From Oscillospiraceae bacterium (GTDB taxonomy: Bacteria > Bacillota > Clostridia > Oscillospirales > Oscillospiraceae), in NCBI GenBank assembly GCA_009777235.1, contig WRMH01000002.1, positions 124,001 through 188,000 on the forward strand: DNA of 64,000 bases. The letters run 5' to 3'. The notes beneath the pieces are model-generated. The model searched no databases, was not told the origin of the DNA, and worked only from the letters and a program-made list of their open reading frames with translations. This document shows, piece by piece, positions 1-6,583 of this stretch. How positions within the stretch are numbered: position 1 is the first letter of the stretch; each line of letters starts with the position of its first letter. Both the position numbers and the translations under genes were made by a program.

Positions 1-1220
1 ACGACCTGACCCGAGCGCGAACATTCATACTCGCTCGGCGTCGCCGAAACATATATCACTTGTTTTATCCGCTCGTTAAACTCGTCAAAGGTGAGCGGCC
101 TGTTGTCATATGCCGACGGCAGGCGAAAGCCGTAATTGACAAGATTTTCTTTTCGCGACCTGTCTCCCGCATACATTGCCCGCACCTGCGGCAAGGTGAC
201 GTGACACTCATCTATGAACATAATAAAATCCTTGGGGAAATAATCCAGCAGCGTCATCGGTGAGCTGCCCGGCTTGCGGCCCGTTATTATGCGCGAGTAA
301 TTTTCAATGCCGTTGCAGTAGCCAAGCTCCGTGAGCATTTCTATATCATACATCGTGCGCCGCCGCAAGCGTTCCGCTTCAAGCAATTTTCCGTTTTCCT
401 CAAAATACGATAGCCGCTCGTTCATCTCTTTTTTTATCTGCGAAATGGCTGTTTGAATTTTCTCGTCCGTCGTGACATAGTGCGACGCGGGATAGATAGC
501 GGCATGTGTCAGCGTCGCTTTCGGAACACCCGTGATTGTGCTTATTTCGCTGATCCGCTCTATCTCGTCGCCAAAAAACTCGACGCGGATAGCATGGTCG
601 CGCAGATATGCCGGATATATGTCTACCGTGTCGCCCCTCACGCGAAACGCGTTTCGCTCAAAAGCCACATCGTTGCGCTCATAGCGTATCTCGACAAGCG
701 CTTTGAGCAGGCTTTCGCGGCTGCTTTCCATGCCTTGCCTGAGCGATATGACCATACTCGAATAGTCTATGGGGTCTCCCAAGCCGTAAATGCAGCTCAC
801 GGACGATACGATCACAACATCAGGGCGTTCAAAGAGCGCGGATGTGGCGGAGTGGCGCAGGCGTTCTATCTCATCGTTTATCGAGCTGTCTTTTTCGATA
901 TATGTGTCGGTATGCGGCATATACGCTTCGGGCTGATAGTAATCGTAGTAGCTAACAAAAAACTCGACGGCGTTTTCGGGAAAAAACTCGCGAAATTCGC
1001 CGCAAAGCTGCGCCGCAAGCGCTTTGTTATGCGCAAGCACAAGCGTCGGTTTTTGGACGCGCTCTATTATTTTTGCCATTGTATAGGTTTTGCCCGAGCC
1101 GGTAACGCCAAGCAGCGTTTGTTCGTTTAGCCCCATTTGTACGCCGCGTGTCAGCGCGTCTATGGCTTCCGGCTGTCCTCCGGCGGGTTCAAACTCGCTT
1201 ATTACTTTAAATTGCGGCAT
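1..1220 (-). CDS. uvrB: UvrABC system protein B, 5' part (runs off the window)
   Basis: Excinuclease subunit B of nucleotide excision repair, the helicase-like damage-verification subunit that works with UvrA and UvrC in the cytoplasm. About 406 N-terminal codons are present, read leftwards from an ATG at 1220; the rest lies beyond base 1. The start reads [20 protein letters not shown], a typical UvrB N-terminus. It is followed by the Walker A stretch [15 protein letters not shown] (about residue 36), the [22 protein letters not shown] motif region, the beta-hairpin region around [12 protein letters not shown] (about residue 93) and [16 protein letters not shown]. Domains 1a, 1b and the start of helicase motif III (DECHVTLPQ) are intact and no frameshift was seen. 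A palindromic repeat separates it from pyrE. Identification is secure from the motifs. Confidence 0.95.
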   Translation of the reverse strand, partial: MPQFKVISEFEPAGGQPEAIDALTRGVQMGLNEQTLLGVTGSGKTYTMAKIIERVQKPTLVLAHNKALAAQLCGEFREFFPENAVEFFVSYYDYYQPEAYMPHTDTYIEKDSSINDEIERLRHSATSALFERPDVVIVSSVSCIYGLGDPIDYSSMVISLRQGMESSRESLLKALVEIRYERNDVAFERNAFRVRGDTVDIYPAYLRDHAIRVEFFGDEIERISEISTITGVPKATLTHAAIYPASHYVTTDEKIQTAISQIKKEMNERLSYFEENGKLLEAERLRRRTMYDIEMLTELGYCNGIENYSRIITGRKPGSSPMTLLDYFPKDFIMFIDECHVTLPQVRAMYAGDRSRKENLVNYGFRLPSAYDNRPLTFDEFNERIKQVIYVSATPSEYECSRSGQV

Positions 1221-1276
1221 TTATCGCTCTGTACCCTCCCGTGTTTTTATTCTAATGTTGGCTGCTATAGACGCGA

Positions 1277-1372
1277 TCATAAAATCATTCCTCCCCGATC
1301 AGTTGCGTCCATCCGTGCGCAAACGATCGGACGCTCCGCGTCCATGCTCCGCTCTCGGAATAATTTTTATGA
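1277..1372. repeat. Palindromic intergenic repeat, copy A
   Basis: A 96-base element between uvrB and pyrE. Its ends are inverted repeats: it opens with TCATAAAATCATTCC and closes with GGAATAATTTTTATGA. The interior (CCGTGCGCAAACGATCGGAC, then GCTCCGCGTCCATGCT) is almost identical to copy B at 2123-2216. The trailing motif CTCGCCGGGTCTGCTTA (1401-1417) recurs at 49076-49092. The fold and the location outside genes fit a REP/MITE-like element. Confidence 0.7.
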
Positions 1373-1427
1373 CCGCTTTTTGATTGATTTTACAAACACA
1401 CTCGCCGGGTCTGCTTAATGACGCTTC

Positions 1428-2060
1428 TCACTTTGCGCCGTATTGTGATAGATATTTTTGCATTTTTTCCCTGCGCGGGTCGCCGGGCGCTAAGTAGTCT
1501 ATTATGTCACGCGCTGTGATTATGGAGTATACTTTGATTTTCAGCTCATCTTGAAGCTCATCTATCGTGGATTTTTCCCCCGCCCCGCGCTCCATTCTGT
1601 CAACGGAGACAAACAAAGCGGCGACCTTAACATTTTGCAAAAGCTCCAAACTTTCGCGCACGGCGGTTCCGGCGGTGACAACATCTTCGATAATGATTAT
1701 CTTGTCGCCGTCTTTTGGCTTGTACCCGACGATTTTGCCGCCCTCTCCGTGGTCTTTTGCTTCTTTGCGGTTGAAAAAATATGGCTTGTCTATCCCGTGG
1801 TTGCGGTATAAGGATGAGGCCGTTGCCGCCGCAAGCGTTATGCCTTTGTATGCCGGTCCGAAGAGCGCGTCAAACTCTACGCCGCTGCGGGTCACGCTAT
1901 CGGCATAATAATCGCCGAGCTGCGATATGTGGCTGCCCGTTTTGTAGTTGCCGGTGTTTACGAAATACGGCGTTTTGCGTCCGCTCTTTGTCGTAAAATC
2001 GCCAAATGTGAGCACGCCCGCCGACATCATAAATTCTATAAACTCATTTTTGTCACGCAT
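1428..2060 (-). CDS. pyrE: Orotate phosphoribosyltransferase
   Basis: Transfers the phosphoribosyl group of PRPP to orotate to give OMP, the fifth step of de novo pyrimidine synthesis; cytoplasmic. The 210-residue length is normal for PyrE. The PRPP-binding signature is clear as IIIIEDVVTAGTAVRESLELL (about residues 121-141), and LFGPAYKGITLAAATASSLY and FFNRKEAKDHGEGG are the other conserved blocks. The ATG at 2060 follows GGAGGGCAAT, a good ribosome binding site. It stands alone between two copies of the palindromic repeat, so it is probably a single-gene unit; no pyrimidine attenuator is recognisable in the short leader. Confidence 0.96.
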   Translation of the reverse strand: MRDKNEFIEFMMSAGVLTFGDFTTKSGRKTPYFVNTGNYKTGSHISQLGDYYADSVTRSGVEFDALFGPAYKGITLAAATASSLYRNHGIDKPYFFNRKEAKDHGEGGKIVGYKPKDGDKIIIIEDVVTAGTAVRESLELLQNVKVAALFVSVDRMERGAGEKSTIDELQDELKIKVYSIITARDIIDYLAPGDPRREKMQKYLSQYGAK

Positions 2061-2122
2061 ATTGCCCTCCTGTCTTTATGACAAAATCACAAGACTCCTC
2101 TTCTATTTATATTTATTAGCTA

Positions 2123-2216
2123 TCATAAAATCATTCCTCCCCGAAGAGTTGCGTCATCCGTGCGCAAACGATCGGACGCTCCGCGTCCATGCTTCGCTAT
2201 CGGAATGAATTTTATG
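2123..2216. repeat. Palindromic intergenic repeat, copy B
   Basis: Second copy of the ~95 bp element at 1277-1372, between pyrE and the ABC permease gene. Terminal inverted repeats are TCATAAAATCATTCC and GGAATGAATTTTATGA, a near-perfect 15-16 bp stem. The interior has the same GTGCGCAAACGATCGGACGC block. It differs from copy A by a few substitutions and single-base indels. It could also act as a bidirectional hairpin terminator. Confidence 0.75.
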
Positions 2217-2220
2217 ACAG

Positions 2221-3111
2221 CTAACCGGAAAAGCCTCTTCTTACAAATCCGGCGAAGCTAAAGATTAAAAATCCTATAATATTCACGACGACAATAGTGG
2301 AGCCCACGGGGGTCGCTACAAGGATTGACAGGAAAATACCGAAAACGGCGCAGACGACCGACACGATAACAGAGCATATCGTCACGGCTTTGAAATTCTT
2401 AAATACCCGCATGGCGGACAGTGCCGGAAATATAACCAGCGCGGAAATGAGCAGCGCGCCGACCAATGTCATCGCCAAAACTATGACCACGGCAATAATT
2501 ACCGCAAGCATCAGGTTGTAGACGCTCGCTCTGATTCCGGTCGCCGTCGAAAAATCCTCGTCAAAGGTTACGGCAAATATTTTATGATAGAATATCATAA
2601 ATACGGCGATCACAAGCAGCGATAAGACAGCGCACATGAATACTTTCATGGGTATCGGATATTCGCCTATCCATATTCTTGTCCCGTCGTCCAGCGTCAA
2701 TATCGCCATTGCCCCAAACAGCGTTGTGCAGACATCGCCCGCGAGGTTTGCGGATTTTGCGAACATATTCATAATAAGGTAGCCTACGGCCAACGCGCCC
2801 ACTGATATCATTGCGATTGCCGCGTCTCCTTTGATTTTTGTGTTTTGCCCCGTTCGCAGCAGCAAGATCGCGCTTATTATCGTCACCGGAAGGACTAATA
2901 TAAAGTTGTTTGTGAGGTTCATCGCCACCGCTATTGCCGTCGCGCCAAACGCGACGTGGGATAGGCCGTCGCCGATAAAGGAAAAGCGTTTCAATACCAG
3001 CGTCACTCCGAGCAATGACGAGCAAAGGGCTATCAAAATGCCGACAATCAAGGCGTAGCGCACAAATGGGTATTGAAAATATAATATAAGTTTTTCTATA
3101 ATTTCCGTCAT
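2221..3111 (-). CDS. znuB: Metal (zinc/manganese-type) ABC transporter permease
   Basis: Membrane subunit of a ZnuABC/MntABC-type importer (ABC-3 family). The 296-residue protein is almost entirely hydrophobic, with about eight predicted membrane segments. Its N-terminal part carries the family pattern ALIVGILIALCSSLLGVTLV...RFSFIGDGLSHVAFGATAIA (residues about 18-60). It overlaps the ATPase gene upstream by 4 bases (TGA/ATG), showing translational coupling. The solute-binding protein (ZnuA) is not next to it in this window. Zinc is the most likely substrate by family; manganese or iron cannot be excluded from sequence alone. Confidence 0.88.
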   Translation of the reverse strand: MTEIIEKLILYFQYPFVRYALIVGILIALCSSLLGVTLVLKRFSFIGDGLSHVAFGATAIAVAMNLTNNFILVLPVTIISAILLLRTGQNTKIKGDAAIAMISVGALAVGYLIMNMFAKSANLAGDVCTTLFGAMAILTLDDGTRIWIGEYPIPMKVFMCAVLSLLVIAVFMIFYHKIFAVTFDEDFSTATGIRASVYNLMLAVIIAVVIVLAMTLVGALLISALVIFPALSAMRVFKNFKAVTICSVIVSVVCAVFGIFLSILVATPVGSTIVVVNIIGFLIFSFAGFVRRGFSG

Positions 3112-3818
3112 TTTTGTGACCCTCCCGAGGCGTATATATGCCCCGCTTCGCTTTGTACATAATCTTTTGTTGTTCCGCTAAATAATACCTTTTGCGCTCC
3201 GATGTGCAAAATATGAGTGGCATATTTTACGGCGGCGTCAATATCGTGAGATATCATGACAATGGTTATGCCTTCGGCGTTTAGCTTTTCTATGAGCGCG
3301 TACATGTCAACCGCCGCTTTTGGGTCAAGCCCTGCCGCCGGTTCGTCGAGCAAGATGATTTTGCCAGCGGCGCAGAGTGCCCGCGCCAAAAGGGTTCTTT
3401 GCTGCTGTCCGCCCGATAGTTCACGGTAGCAGTGTTTTGCGATTTGCTCAATCCCGAGCTTTTCCATATTTTCTTCCGCCATTTGTTTTTCGGCTTTGTT
3501 ATAATACGGCCGAAAGCCGCAGCGGTTTAGGCATCCCGATCGGACGACTTCCCTCACGGACGCGGGAAAGTCTTTTTGCACGACGGTCTGTTGGGGTAAG
3601 TAGCCGATTTCTGAGGACGTAAGGCCGTCGCCCAATATCACCTGTCCTGACATCGGCGTTTTTAGTTTTAATATTGTTTTCATCAGCGTGCTTTTGCCGG
3701 AGCCGTTTTCTCCGACAATGCACAGGTAGTCCCCCGCGTTTACGGTAAACGTCAGGCCGGATATCACTGTTTTTCCCTCATATCCAAGAGTCAGGTTTTT
3801 ACAGGTTAGCTGTGGCAT
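3108..3818 (-). CDS. znuC: Metal (zinc/manganese-type) ABC transporter ATP-binding protein
   Basis: Cytoplasmic ATPase that powers the permease encoded immediately downstream. In 236 residues it has Walker A GENGSGKSTLMKTI (about residues 36-49), the Q-loop IGYLPQQ, the ABC signature LSGGQQQRTLLARAL, Walker B IILLDEPAAGLD and the switch histidine in MISHDID. The block FPASVREVVRSGCLNRCGF is typical of the ZnuC/ManA-like subfamily. The ATG at 3818 follows GGAG with a 7-base spacer. A TTGACA-N17-TATCAT promoter lies about 70 bases upstream. The gene pair is probably repressed by a metalloregulator, but I could not match the promoter to a known operator. Confidence 0.92.
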   Translation of the reverse strand: MPQLTCKNLTLGYEGKTVISGLTFTVNAGDYLCIVGENGSGKSTLMKTILKLKTPMSGQVILGDGLTSSEIGYLPQQTVVQKDFPASVREVVRSGCLNRCGFRPYYNKAEKQMAEENMEKLGIEQIAKHCYRELSGGQQQRTLLARALCAAGKIILLDEPAAGLDPKAAVDMYALIEKLNAEGITIVMISHDIDAAVKYATHILHIGAQKVLFSGTTKDYVQSEAGHIYASGGSQK

Positions 3819-3887
3819 TTAGTTTCTCCATGCCGGCTCCGGTACGGGGTGTTCGGATTTTTGAATTCTATCTTAACGTAACGTCTA

Positions 3888-3916
3888 ATGATACAGTGCG
3901 CCCTTTAATCTGTCAA
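3888..3916 (-). promoter_or_regulatory. Predicted sigma-A promoter of znuC-znuB
   Basis: On the minus strand, TTGACA (3916-3911) and TATCAT (3893-3888) are separated by 17 bases. The expected start is near 3881, about 63 bases before the znuC ATG. The leader between contains GACGTTACGTTAAG, a partly symmetric AT-rich stretch that could be an operator; this last point is a guess. Confidence 0.6.
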
Positions 3917-3949
3917 GGCGAAAAAAATTGTTGCTTTTTGGCGTCATGT

Positions 3950-4440
3950 ATTGACCGTAAGGCCATAACAAAAGGCCGCAGCGACCGTGAAAGTGCGTCA
4001 ACACAATCACGGCGAATGTAGGAAAACTCTAAAACCCGTACCTACAAGCACGGAAAACCCGCCGCTACAGCCATTATCAGTATACCTCTTCATCTCGGTA
4101 TTTTCAACCTGATTTTGCAGTTTCGCGGGCGGGCGTTTCGTAACAAATCTGATAACATATCGGCGTTTGTAGGACAAACCGTCTCTTAACAGAGGCGGGG
4201 GTATATGCCCTCCTGCGCGCCTTTTACTTGCTCCGCTGGCTAAATGTTGAAGCGGGATTGACGAGAATTTTTTCCGCCAGGCGAGGCGGAGGACGCCGCC
4301 TTGCTGACGCAAGGCAAGGACGACAACGAAGCTTGACGGAAAAAAGACCGGCAAGATGGTTCGAGATTTAGTCGGCGGAGCAAGCGTTATGGTCTTTTGC
4401 TAAAAATAAACAAACAAAACAAGAAGAAACAAGAAAAGAC
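3950..4440. other. Long intergenic stretch with palindromes, no gene recognised
   Basis: About 490 bases between the znuC promoter and the DUF4214 gene hold no convincing coding sequence. The minus-strand frame across 4007-4354 is open, but its product has no recognisable domain, no ribosome binding site and an Arg/Gly-rich composition. Several local inverted repeats are visible, for example GGCGAGGCGGAGGACGCCGCC (4278-4298) and CTTGCTGACGCAAG (4299-4312). This kind of composition suggests intergenic repeat sequence rather than a gene. Confidence 0.4.
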
Positions 4441-4456
4441 AAGGAGAGGAAAACAC

Positions 4457-5617
4457 ATGAAAAGAAAATTATTAAGGCCCATCGCAATCGTACTCATGAC
4501 CGCGCTCGCGCTGTCGCTTACCGTAATCCCGCTGACGGGTACAGCGGCGGAAGACAAGCTTCCGCCTTGGATGAACAATCCGGGATTTGACTTAGTTGTT
4601 AATGAATACGCCACAGGTGAAAGTGCTGTTTGGGTTTACAATTACACAGAAACCGACACGGAAGGCAATCAGTACACTTACAGAGAGTTTTATTTCGTAA
4701 ATGGACATAATATTACAGGTCTCGTATTGGACTTTGGCGCTTCGATAGACTCTGCAAATATCGGCACTGATACAAAAAATGTTTATTCTGCTGTCGTCTC
4801 CGGGACTGAGCTTGCCATTATGTTGAAGGATATGAATTCGTATACCGCTGATACGTACAAAGGCCCGGAAACACGCCTCCCGGTGGTGGTTGGTGGGGAA
4901 ACATACTACCTTGCTTTTCACAATTTTGCCGGGCTGTTTATTCCTGCCGATGCCCTAAATGCGGTGAATGTTACGGTTGCGGGCAGAAATCCAGCTACCA
5001 ATGCTGCCGGCAATCTTTATGTACAAGGAACAGAAGCGGGTAAAGTTTTTGATATTACTTTTACACCAAAAGCAAACTATGAAATTCTTGGAGTTAAATT
5101 AGACGGTGTTGCCTTTGAACCTGAGGCTGGCGGCACGTACCTAATAGATAATTTAGACACTGAGTTGTATAAAGTTGAAGTAGACTACATATACAACGCG
5201 CCCACGTCTTCCACCCCCGCCGCCCCGCCTGCGCCGTCAATGCCTTGGACAGACCCCGAGCCGAACACGCCGGACTCTTTCCTCGCGTCACTGTATTTCG
5301 CGGCGCTGGGACGCACTCCCGATGAGGGCGGTTTTGACGATTGGGCGGACGCGCTCGAAAGCGGCGCAATGACCGCCACCGATGTCGTCTACGGTTTTGT
5401 GTTCAGCCCCGAAATGGTAAACAAGAACCTTAGCGATGAAGAATATGTCATAATGCTCTACGCGGCGTTTTTCGCGCGCGACCCTGACGAGGGCGGCAAG
5501 GCTCATTGGCTCGGCCGGCTTGCTTCCGGCGCCACGCGCTATGACGTATTTCTCGGCTTTGCAAACTCTGTGGAGTTTGACGTATTTTGCGACGCCCACG
5601 GCTTCGTGAGGGTGTAG
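4457..5617 (+). CDS. Secreted protein with C-terminal DUF4214 repeats
   Basis: A 386-residue exported protein of unknown function. The start chosen is ATG 4457, after AAGGAGAGGAAAACAC; the open frame extends upstream without a ribosome binding site. Residues 1-31 form a signal peptide (MKRKLLRPIAIVLMTALALS, then a cleavage region ending TAA). Residues about 32-240 are a beta-rich region resembling no family I can name, containing an InlB-like-repeat-style segment (GKVFDITFTPKANYEILGVK). A Pro/Ala/Ser-rich linker (about 255-275) leads to two DUF4214-type units: SFLASLYFAALGRTPDEGGFDDW and YVIMLYAAFFARDPDEGGKAHW. Each has the Y-x-A-x-x-x-R-x-P-D-x-G-G pattern. DUF4214 units are common in secreted and surface proteins of Clostridia. 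No neighbour suggests a pathway. Confidence 0.8.
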   Translation: MKRKLLRPIAIVLMTALALSLTVIPLTGTAAEDKLPPWMNNPGFDLVVNEYATGESAVWVYNYTETDTEGNQYTYREFYFVNGHNITGLVLDFGASIDSANIGTDTKNVYSAVVSGTELAIMLKDMNSYTADTYKGPETRLPVVVGGETYYLAFHNFAGLFIPADALNAVNVTVAGRNPATNAAGNLYVQGTEAGKVFDITFTPKANYEILGVKLDGVAFEPEAGGTYLIDNLDTELYKVEVDYIYNAPTSSTPAAPPAPSMPWTDPEPNTPDSFLASLYFAALGRTPDEGGFDDWADALESGAMTATDVVYGFVFSPEMVNKNLSDEEYVIMLYAAFFARDPDEGGKAHWLGRLASGATRYDVFLGFANSVEFDVFCDAHGFVRV

Positions 5618-5669
5618 GTAGGATTGCTTGTCACATTAACCAAAAGCCCCTTGCGAAGCAAAAATAATG

Positions 5670-5698
5670 TTGACAGGGTTTTTGCGATGTGGTAATAT
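5670..5698 (+). promoter_or_regulatory. Consensus promoter for an RNA antisense to the small toxin gene
   Basis: TTGACA (5670-5675) and TAATAT (5693-5698) are spaced by exactly 17 bases and point rightwards into the 3' side of the 30-codon hydrophobic gene on the minus strand. Expected transcription start is near 5705. Confidence 0.65.
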
Positions 5699-5746
5699 GA
5701 GCATATAAAAGGGCGTTGCCGGTAACGGTTAGCCGCAAATTTTGGT

Positions 5747-5790
5747 TAGAAAGTAACCGCAAGTTTGTCAAGCTGGGCGGTTACTTTCTA
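5747..5790. terminator. Perfect 14-bp hairpin at the 3' end of the toxin-like gene
   Basis: TAGAAAGTAACCGC (5747-5760) pairs perfectly with GCGGTTACTTTCTA (5777-5790) around a 16-base loop. The toxin stop codon lies in the stem. There is no strong T-run on either side, so it may be a structural or stabilising hairpin rather than a pure intrinsic terminator. Confidence 0.5.
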
Positions 5791-5873
5791 TTGCGCCTGT
5801 AGGATTTCCAAGCTATGTAAATCGCAATGATTGCGAGAACAAGCGAAAGGATTTCGTACACTGACAATGGCAT
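5781..5873 (-). CDS. Holin-like type I toxin peptide (30 aa)
   Basis: A 30-residue hydrophobic peptide beginning MPLSVYEILSLVLAIIAIYI and ending in the basic tail AWKSYRRNRK. The pattern M-x-x-S-V-Y-E-x-L-S-L followed by one membrane helix and a charged tail is that of the putative holin-like toxin family (Hol_Tox), peptides usually found with antisense RNAs. The ATG at 5873 follows GGGAGGTG. That ribosome binding site sits in a small hairpin (CCTCC-GAAG-GGAGG, 5876-5889), so it is probably occluded in the mRNA. A TTGACA-N17-TATAAT promoter lies upstream at 5950-5978. Membrane damage is the usual activity of the family; here it is inferred. Confidence 0.7.
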   Translation of the reverse strand: MPLSVYEILSLVLAIIAIYIAWKSYRRNRK

Positions 5874-5949
5874 CACCTCCCTTCGGAGGATCAGCTAACC
5901 GCTACCGTTTACCTCGTCTCGCTTGCGAGACGTTGCAACGCCGATTTCT

Positions 5950-5978
5950 ATTATATTTTGGATTAACCAAACTGTCAA
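5950..5978 (-). promoter_or_regulatory. Consensus promoter of the holin-like toxin gene
   Basis: On the minus strand TTGACA (5978-5973) and TATAAT (5955-5950) are separated by 17 bases, a perfect sigma-A consensus. The start near 5943 gives a 70-base leader with two hairpins: CGTCTCGC-TT-GCGAGACG-like (5922-5939) and the ribosome-site hairpin (5876-5889). Confidence 0.7.
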
Positions 5979-6052
5979 GGGTTTGCTTACGCAAATTCAG
6001 AGCGCGCGCTGTGGGGAGCTTCGACCTACGTAATTTGTGTCCAAAGCATATG

Positions 6053-6328
6053 TCATTGTGCAAATTCTCCATCTTCTAAGCGCAAAAAAGCACGGCTGCT
6101 ATTGTCACGACAAAAAACATCATCTTTCAATAAATCGTTTTCGTTCGCAGACTCTTCAATCATGGATTTTACTGCATTCCAAGTAGTTAAAATATCCTTT
6201 TCTTTCACATTTTGAACATCGTCAAGTATCGCGACGAATACGCGGCGTTGTTCCGGTATCTGTACGGCTTTTCCTGATACATAGAAACGTCCGTCATTAA
6301 AATATCCCTCATACGCTGTTGCTTCCAC
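6053..6328 (-). CDS. Small antitoxin-like protein (DUF104-like N-terminus), unknown function
   Basis: A 91-residue protein with a GTG start at 6328 preceded by AAGGAG and a 7-base spacer. The first 35 residues (YEGYFNDGRFYVSGKAVQIP, then EQRRVFVAIL) follow the pattern Y-x-x-G-x-F-x-x-x-x-x-V-x-I-P-E-x-x-R-V-x-V-x-I. This is the beta-hairpin seen in DUF104/AF2212-type and related antitoxins. The rest is helical and acidic with no domain I recognise. No toxin reading frame lies immediately next to it except the separate holin-like peptide 180 bases downstream, which has its own promoter. A TTGACA-N17-TAATCT promoter lies upstream. The antitoxin role is only suggested by resemblance. Confidence 0.6.
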   Translation of the reverse strand: MEATAYEGYFNDGRFYVSGKAVQIPEQRRVFVAILDDVQNVKEKDILTTWNAVKSMIEESANENDLLKDDVFCRDNSSRAFLRLEDGEFAQ

Positions 6329-6386
6329 GTAAGTTCTCCTTTCCCGCCTTGCTGATCTCTATATCCCTATGCTTATCCGCTTTCTT

Positions 6387-6415
6387 AGATTACACTATCA
6401 ATAAATTATTGTCAA
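6387..6415 (-). promoter_or_regulatory. Predicted promoter of the antitoxin-like gene
   Basis: On the minus strand TTGACA (6415-6410) and TAATCT (6392-6387) with a 17-base spacer. A short repeated motif, ATCGCCTTCGCTAAAATGA (6419-6437), sits directly upstream. Confidence 0.5.
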
Positions 6416-6472
6416 ATTTATCGCCTTCGCTAAAATGAATTCGGCCAAGATGCGCCGCTTGTCCTACCACAA

Positions 6473-6507
6473 TTGAGGAATTCTTTAAAAATTAAAGAAT
6501 TCCTCAA
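6473..6507. terminator. Perfect 16-bp AT-rich hairpin
   Basis: TTGAGGAATTCTTTAA (6473-6488) and its exact reverse complement TTAAAGAATTCCTCAA (6492-6507) around a 3-base loop. It lies about 75 bases beyond the stop of the hybrid kinase gene, which is transcribed towards it, so it may end that operon. No T-run follows, so this is tentative. Confidence 0.45.
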
Positions 6508-6583
6508 ATGCTTGCAAATGCTGCGTTTCGCTCAGAAAAAAGCGAGTATTATGTCAACCGCATGGGCAAAACGCCGCTTGCGA

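Larger units (their letters stand above)
5705..5890 (+). ncRNA. Putative antisense antitoxin RNA
   Basis: Inferred from the promoter at 5670-5698 and its position opposite the toxin-like gene. The RNA would cover the whole toxin frame or at least its 3' half. It contains the 14-bp hairpin at 5747-5790. Its first 25 bases (GGGCGTTGCCGGTAACGGTTAGC, 5711 onward) are partly complementary in cis to GCTAACCGCTACCGTTT...GCAACGCC in the toxin leader region (5894-5943). This architecture matches antisense regulators of the TxpA/RatA and BsrG/SR4 kind. The 3' end is not defined; there is no clear U-tract. Confidence 0.45.

Noticed and set aside
453-1130. Long plus-strand open frame (225 codons) over the uvrB region
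   Set aside because: It is the shadow of uvrB on the opposite strand; uvrB has intact motifs and a proper start.
4007-4354. Minus-strand frame of 115 codons in the 4.0-4.4 kb gap
   Set aside because: No ribosome site, no recognisable domain, and an Arg/Gly-rich composition arising from palindromic DNA; recorded as a gene-free gap.
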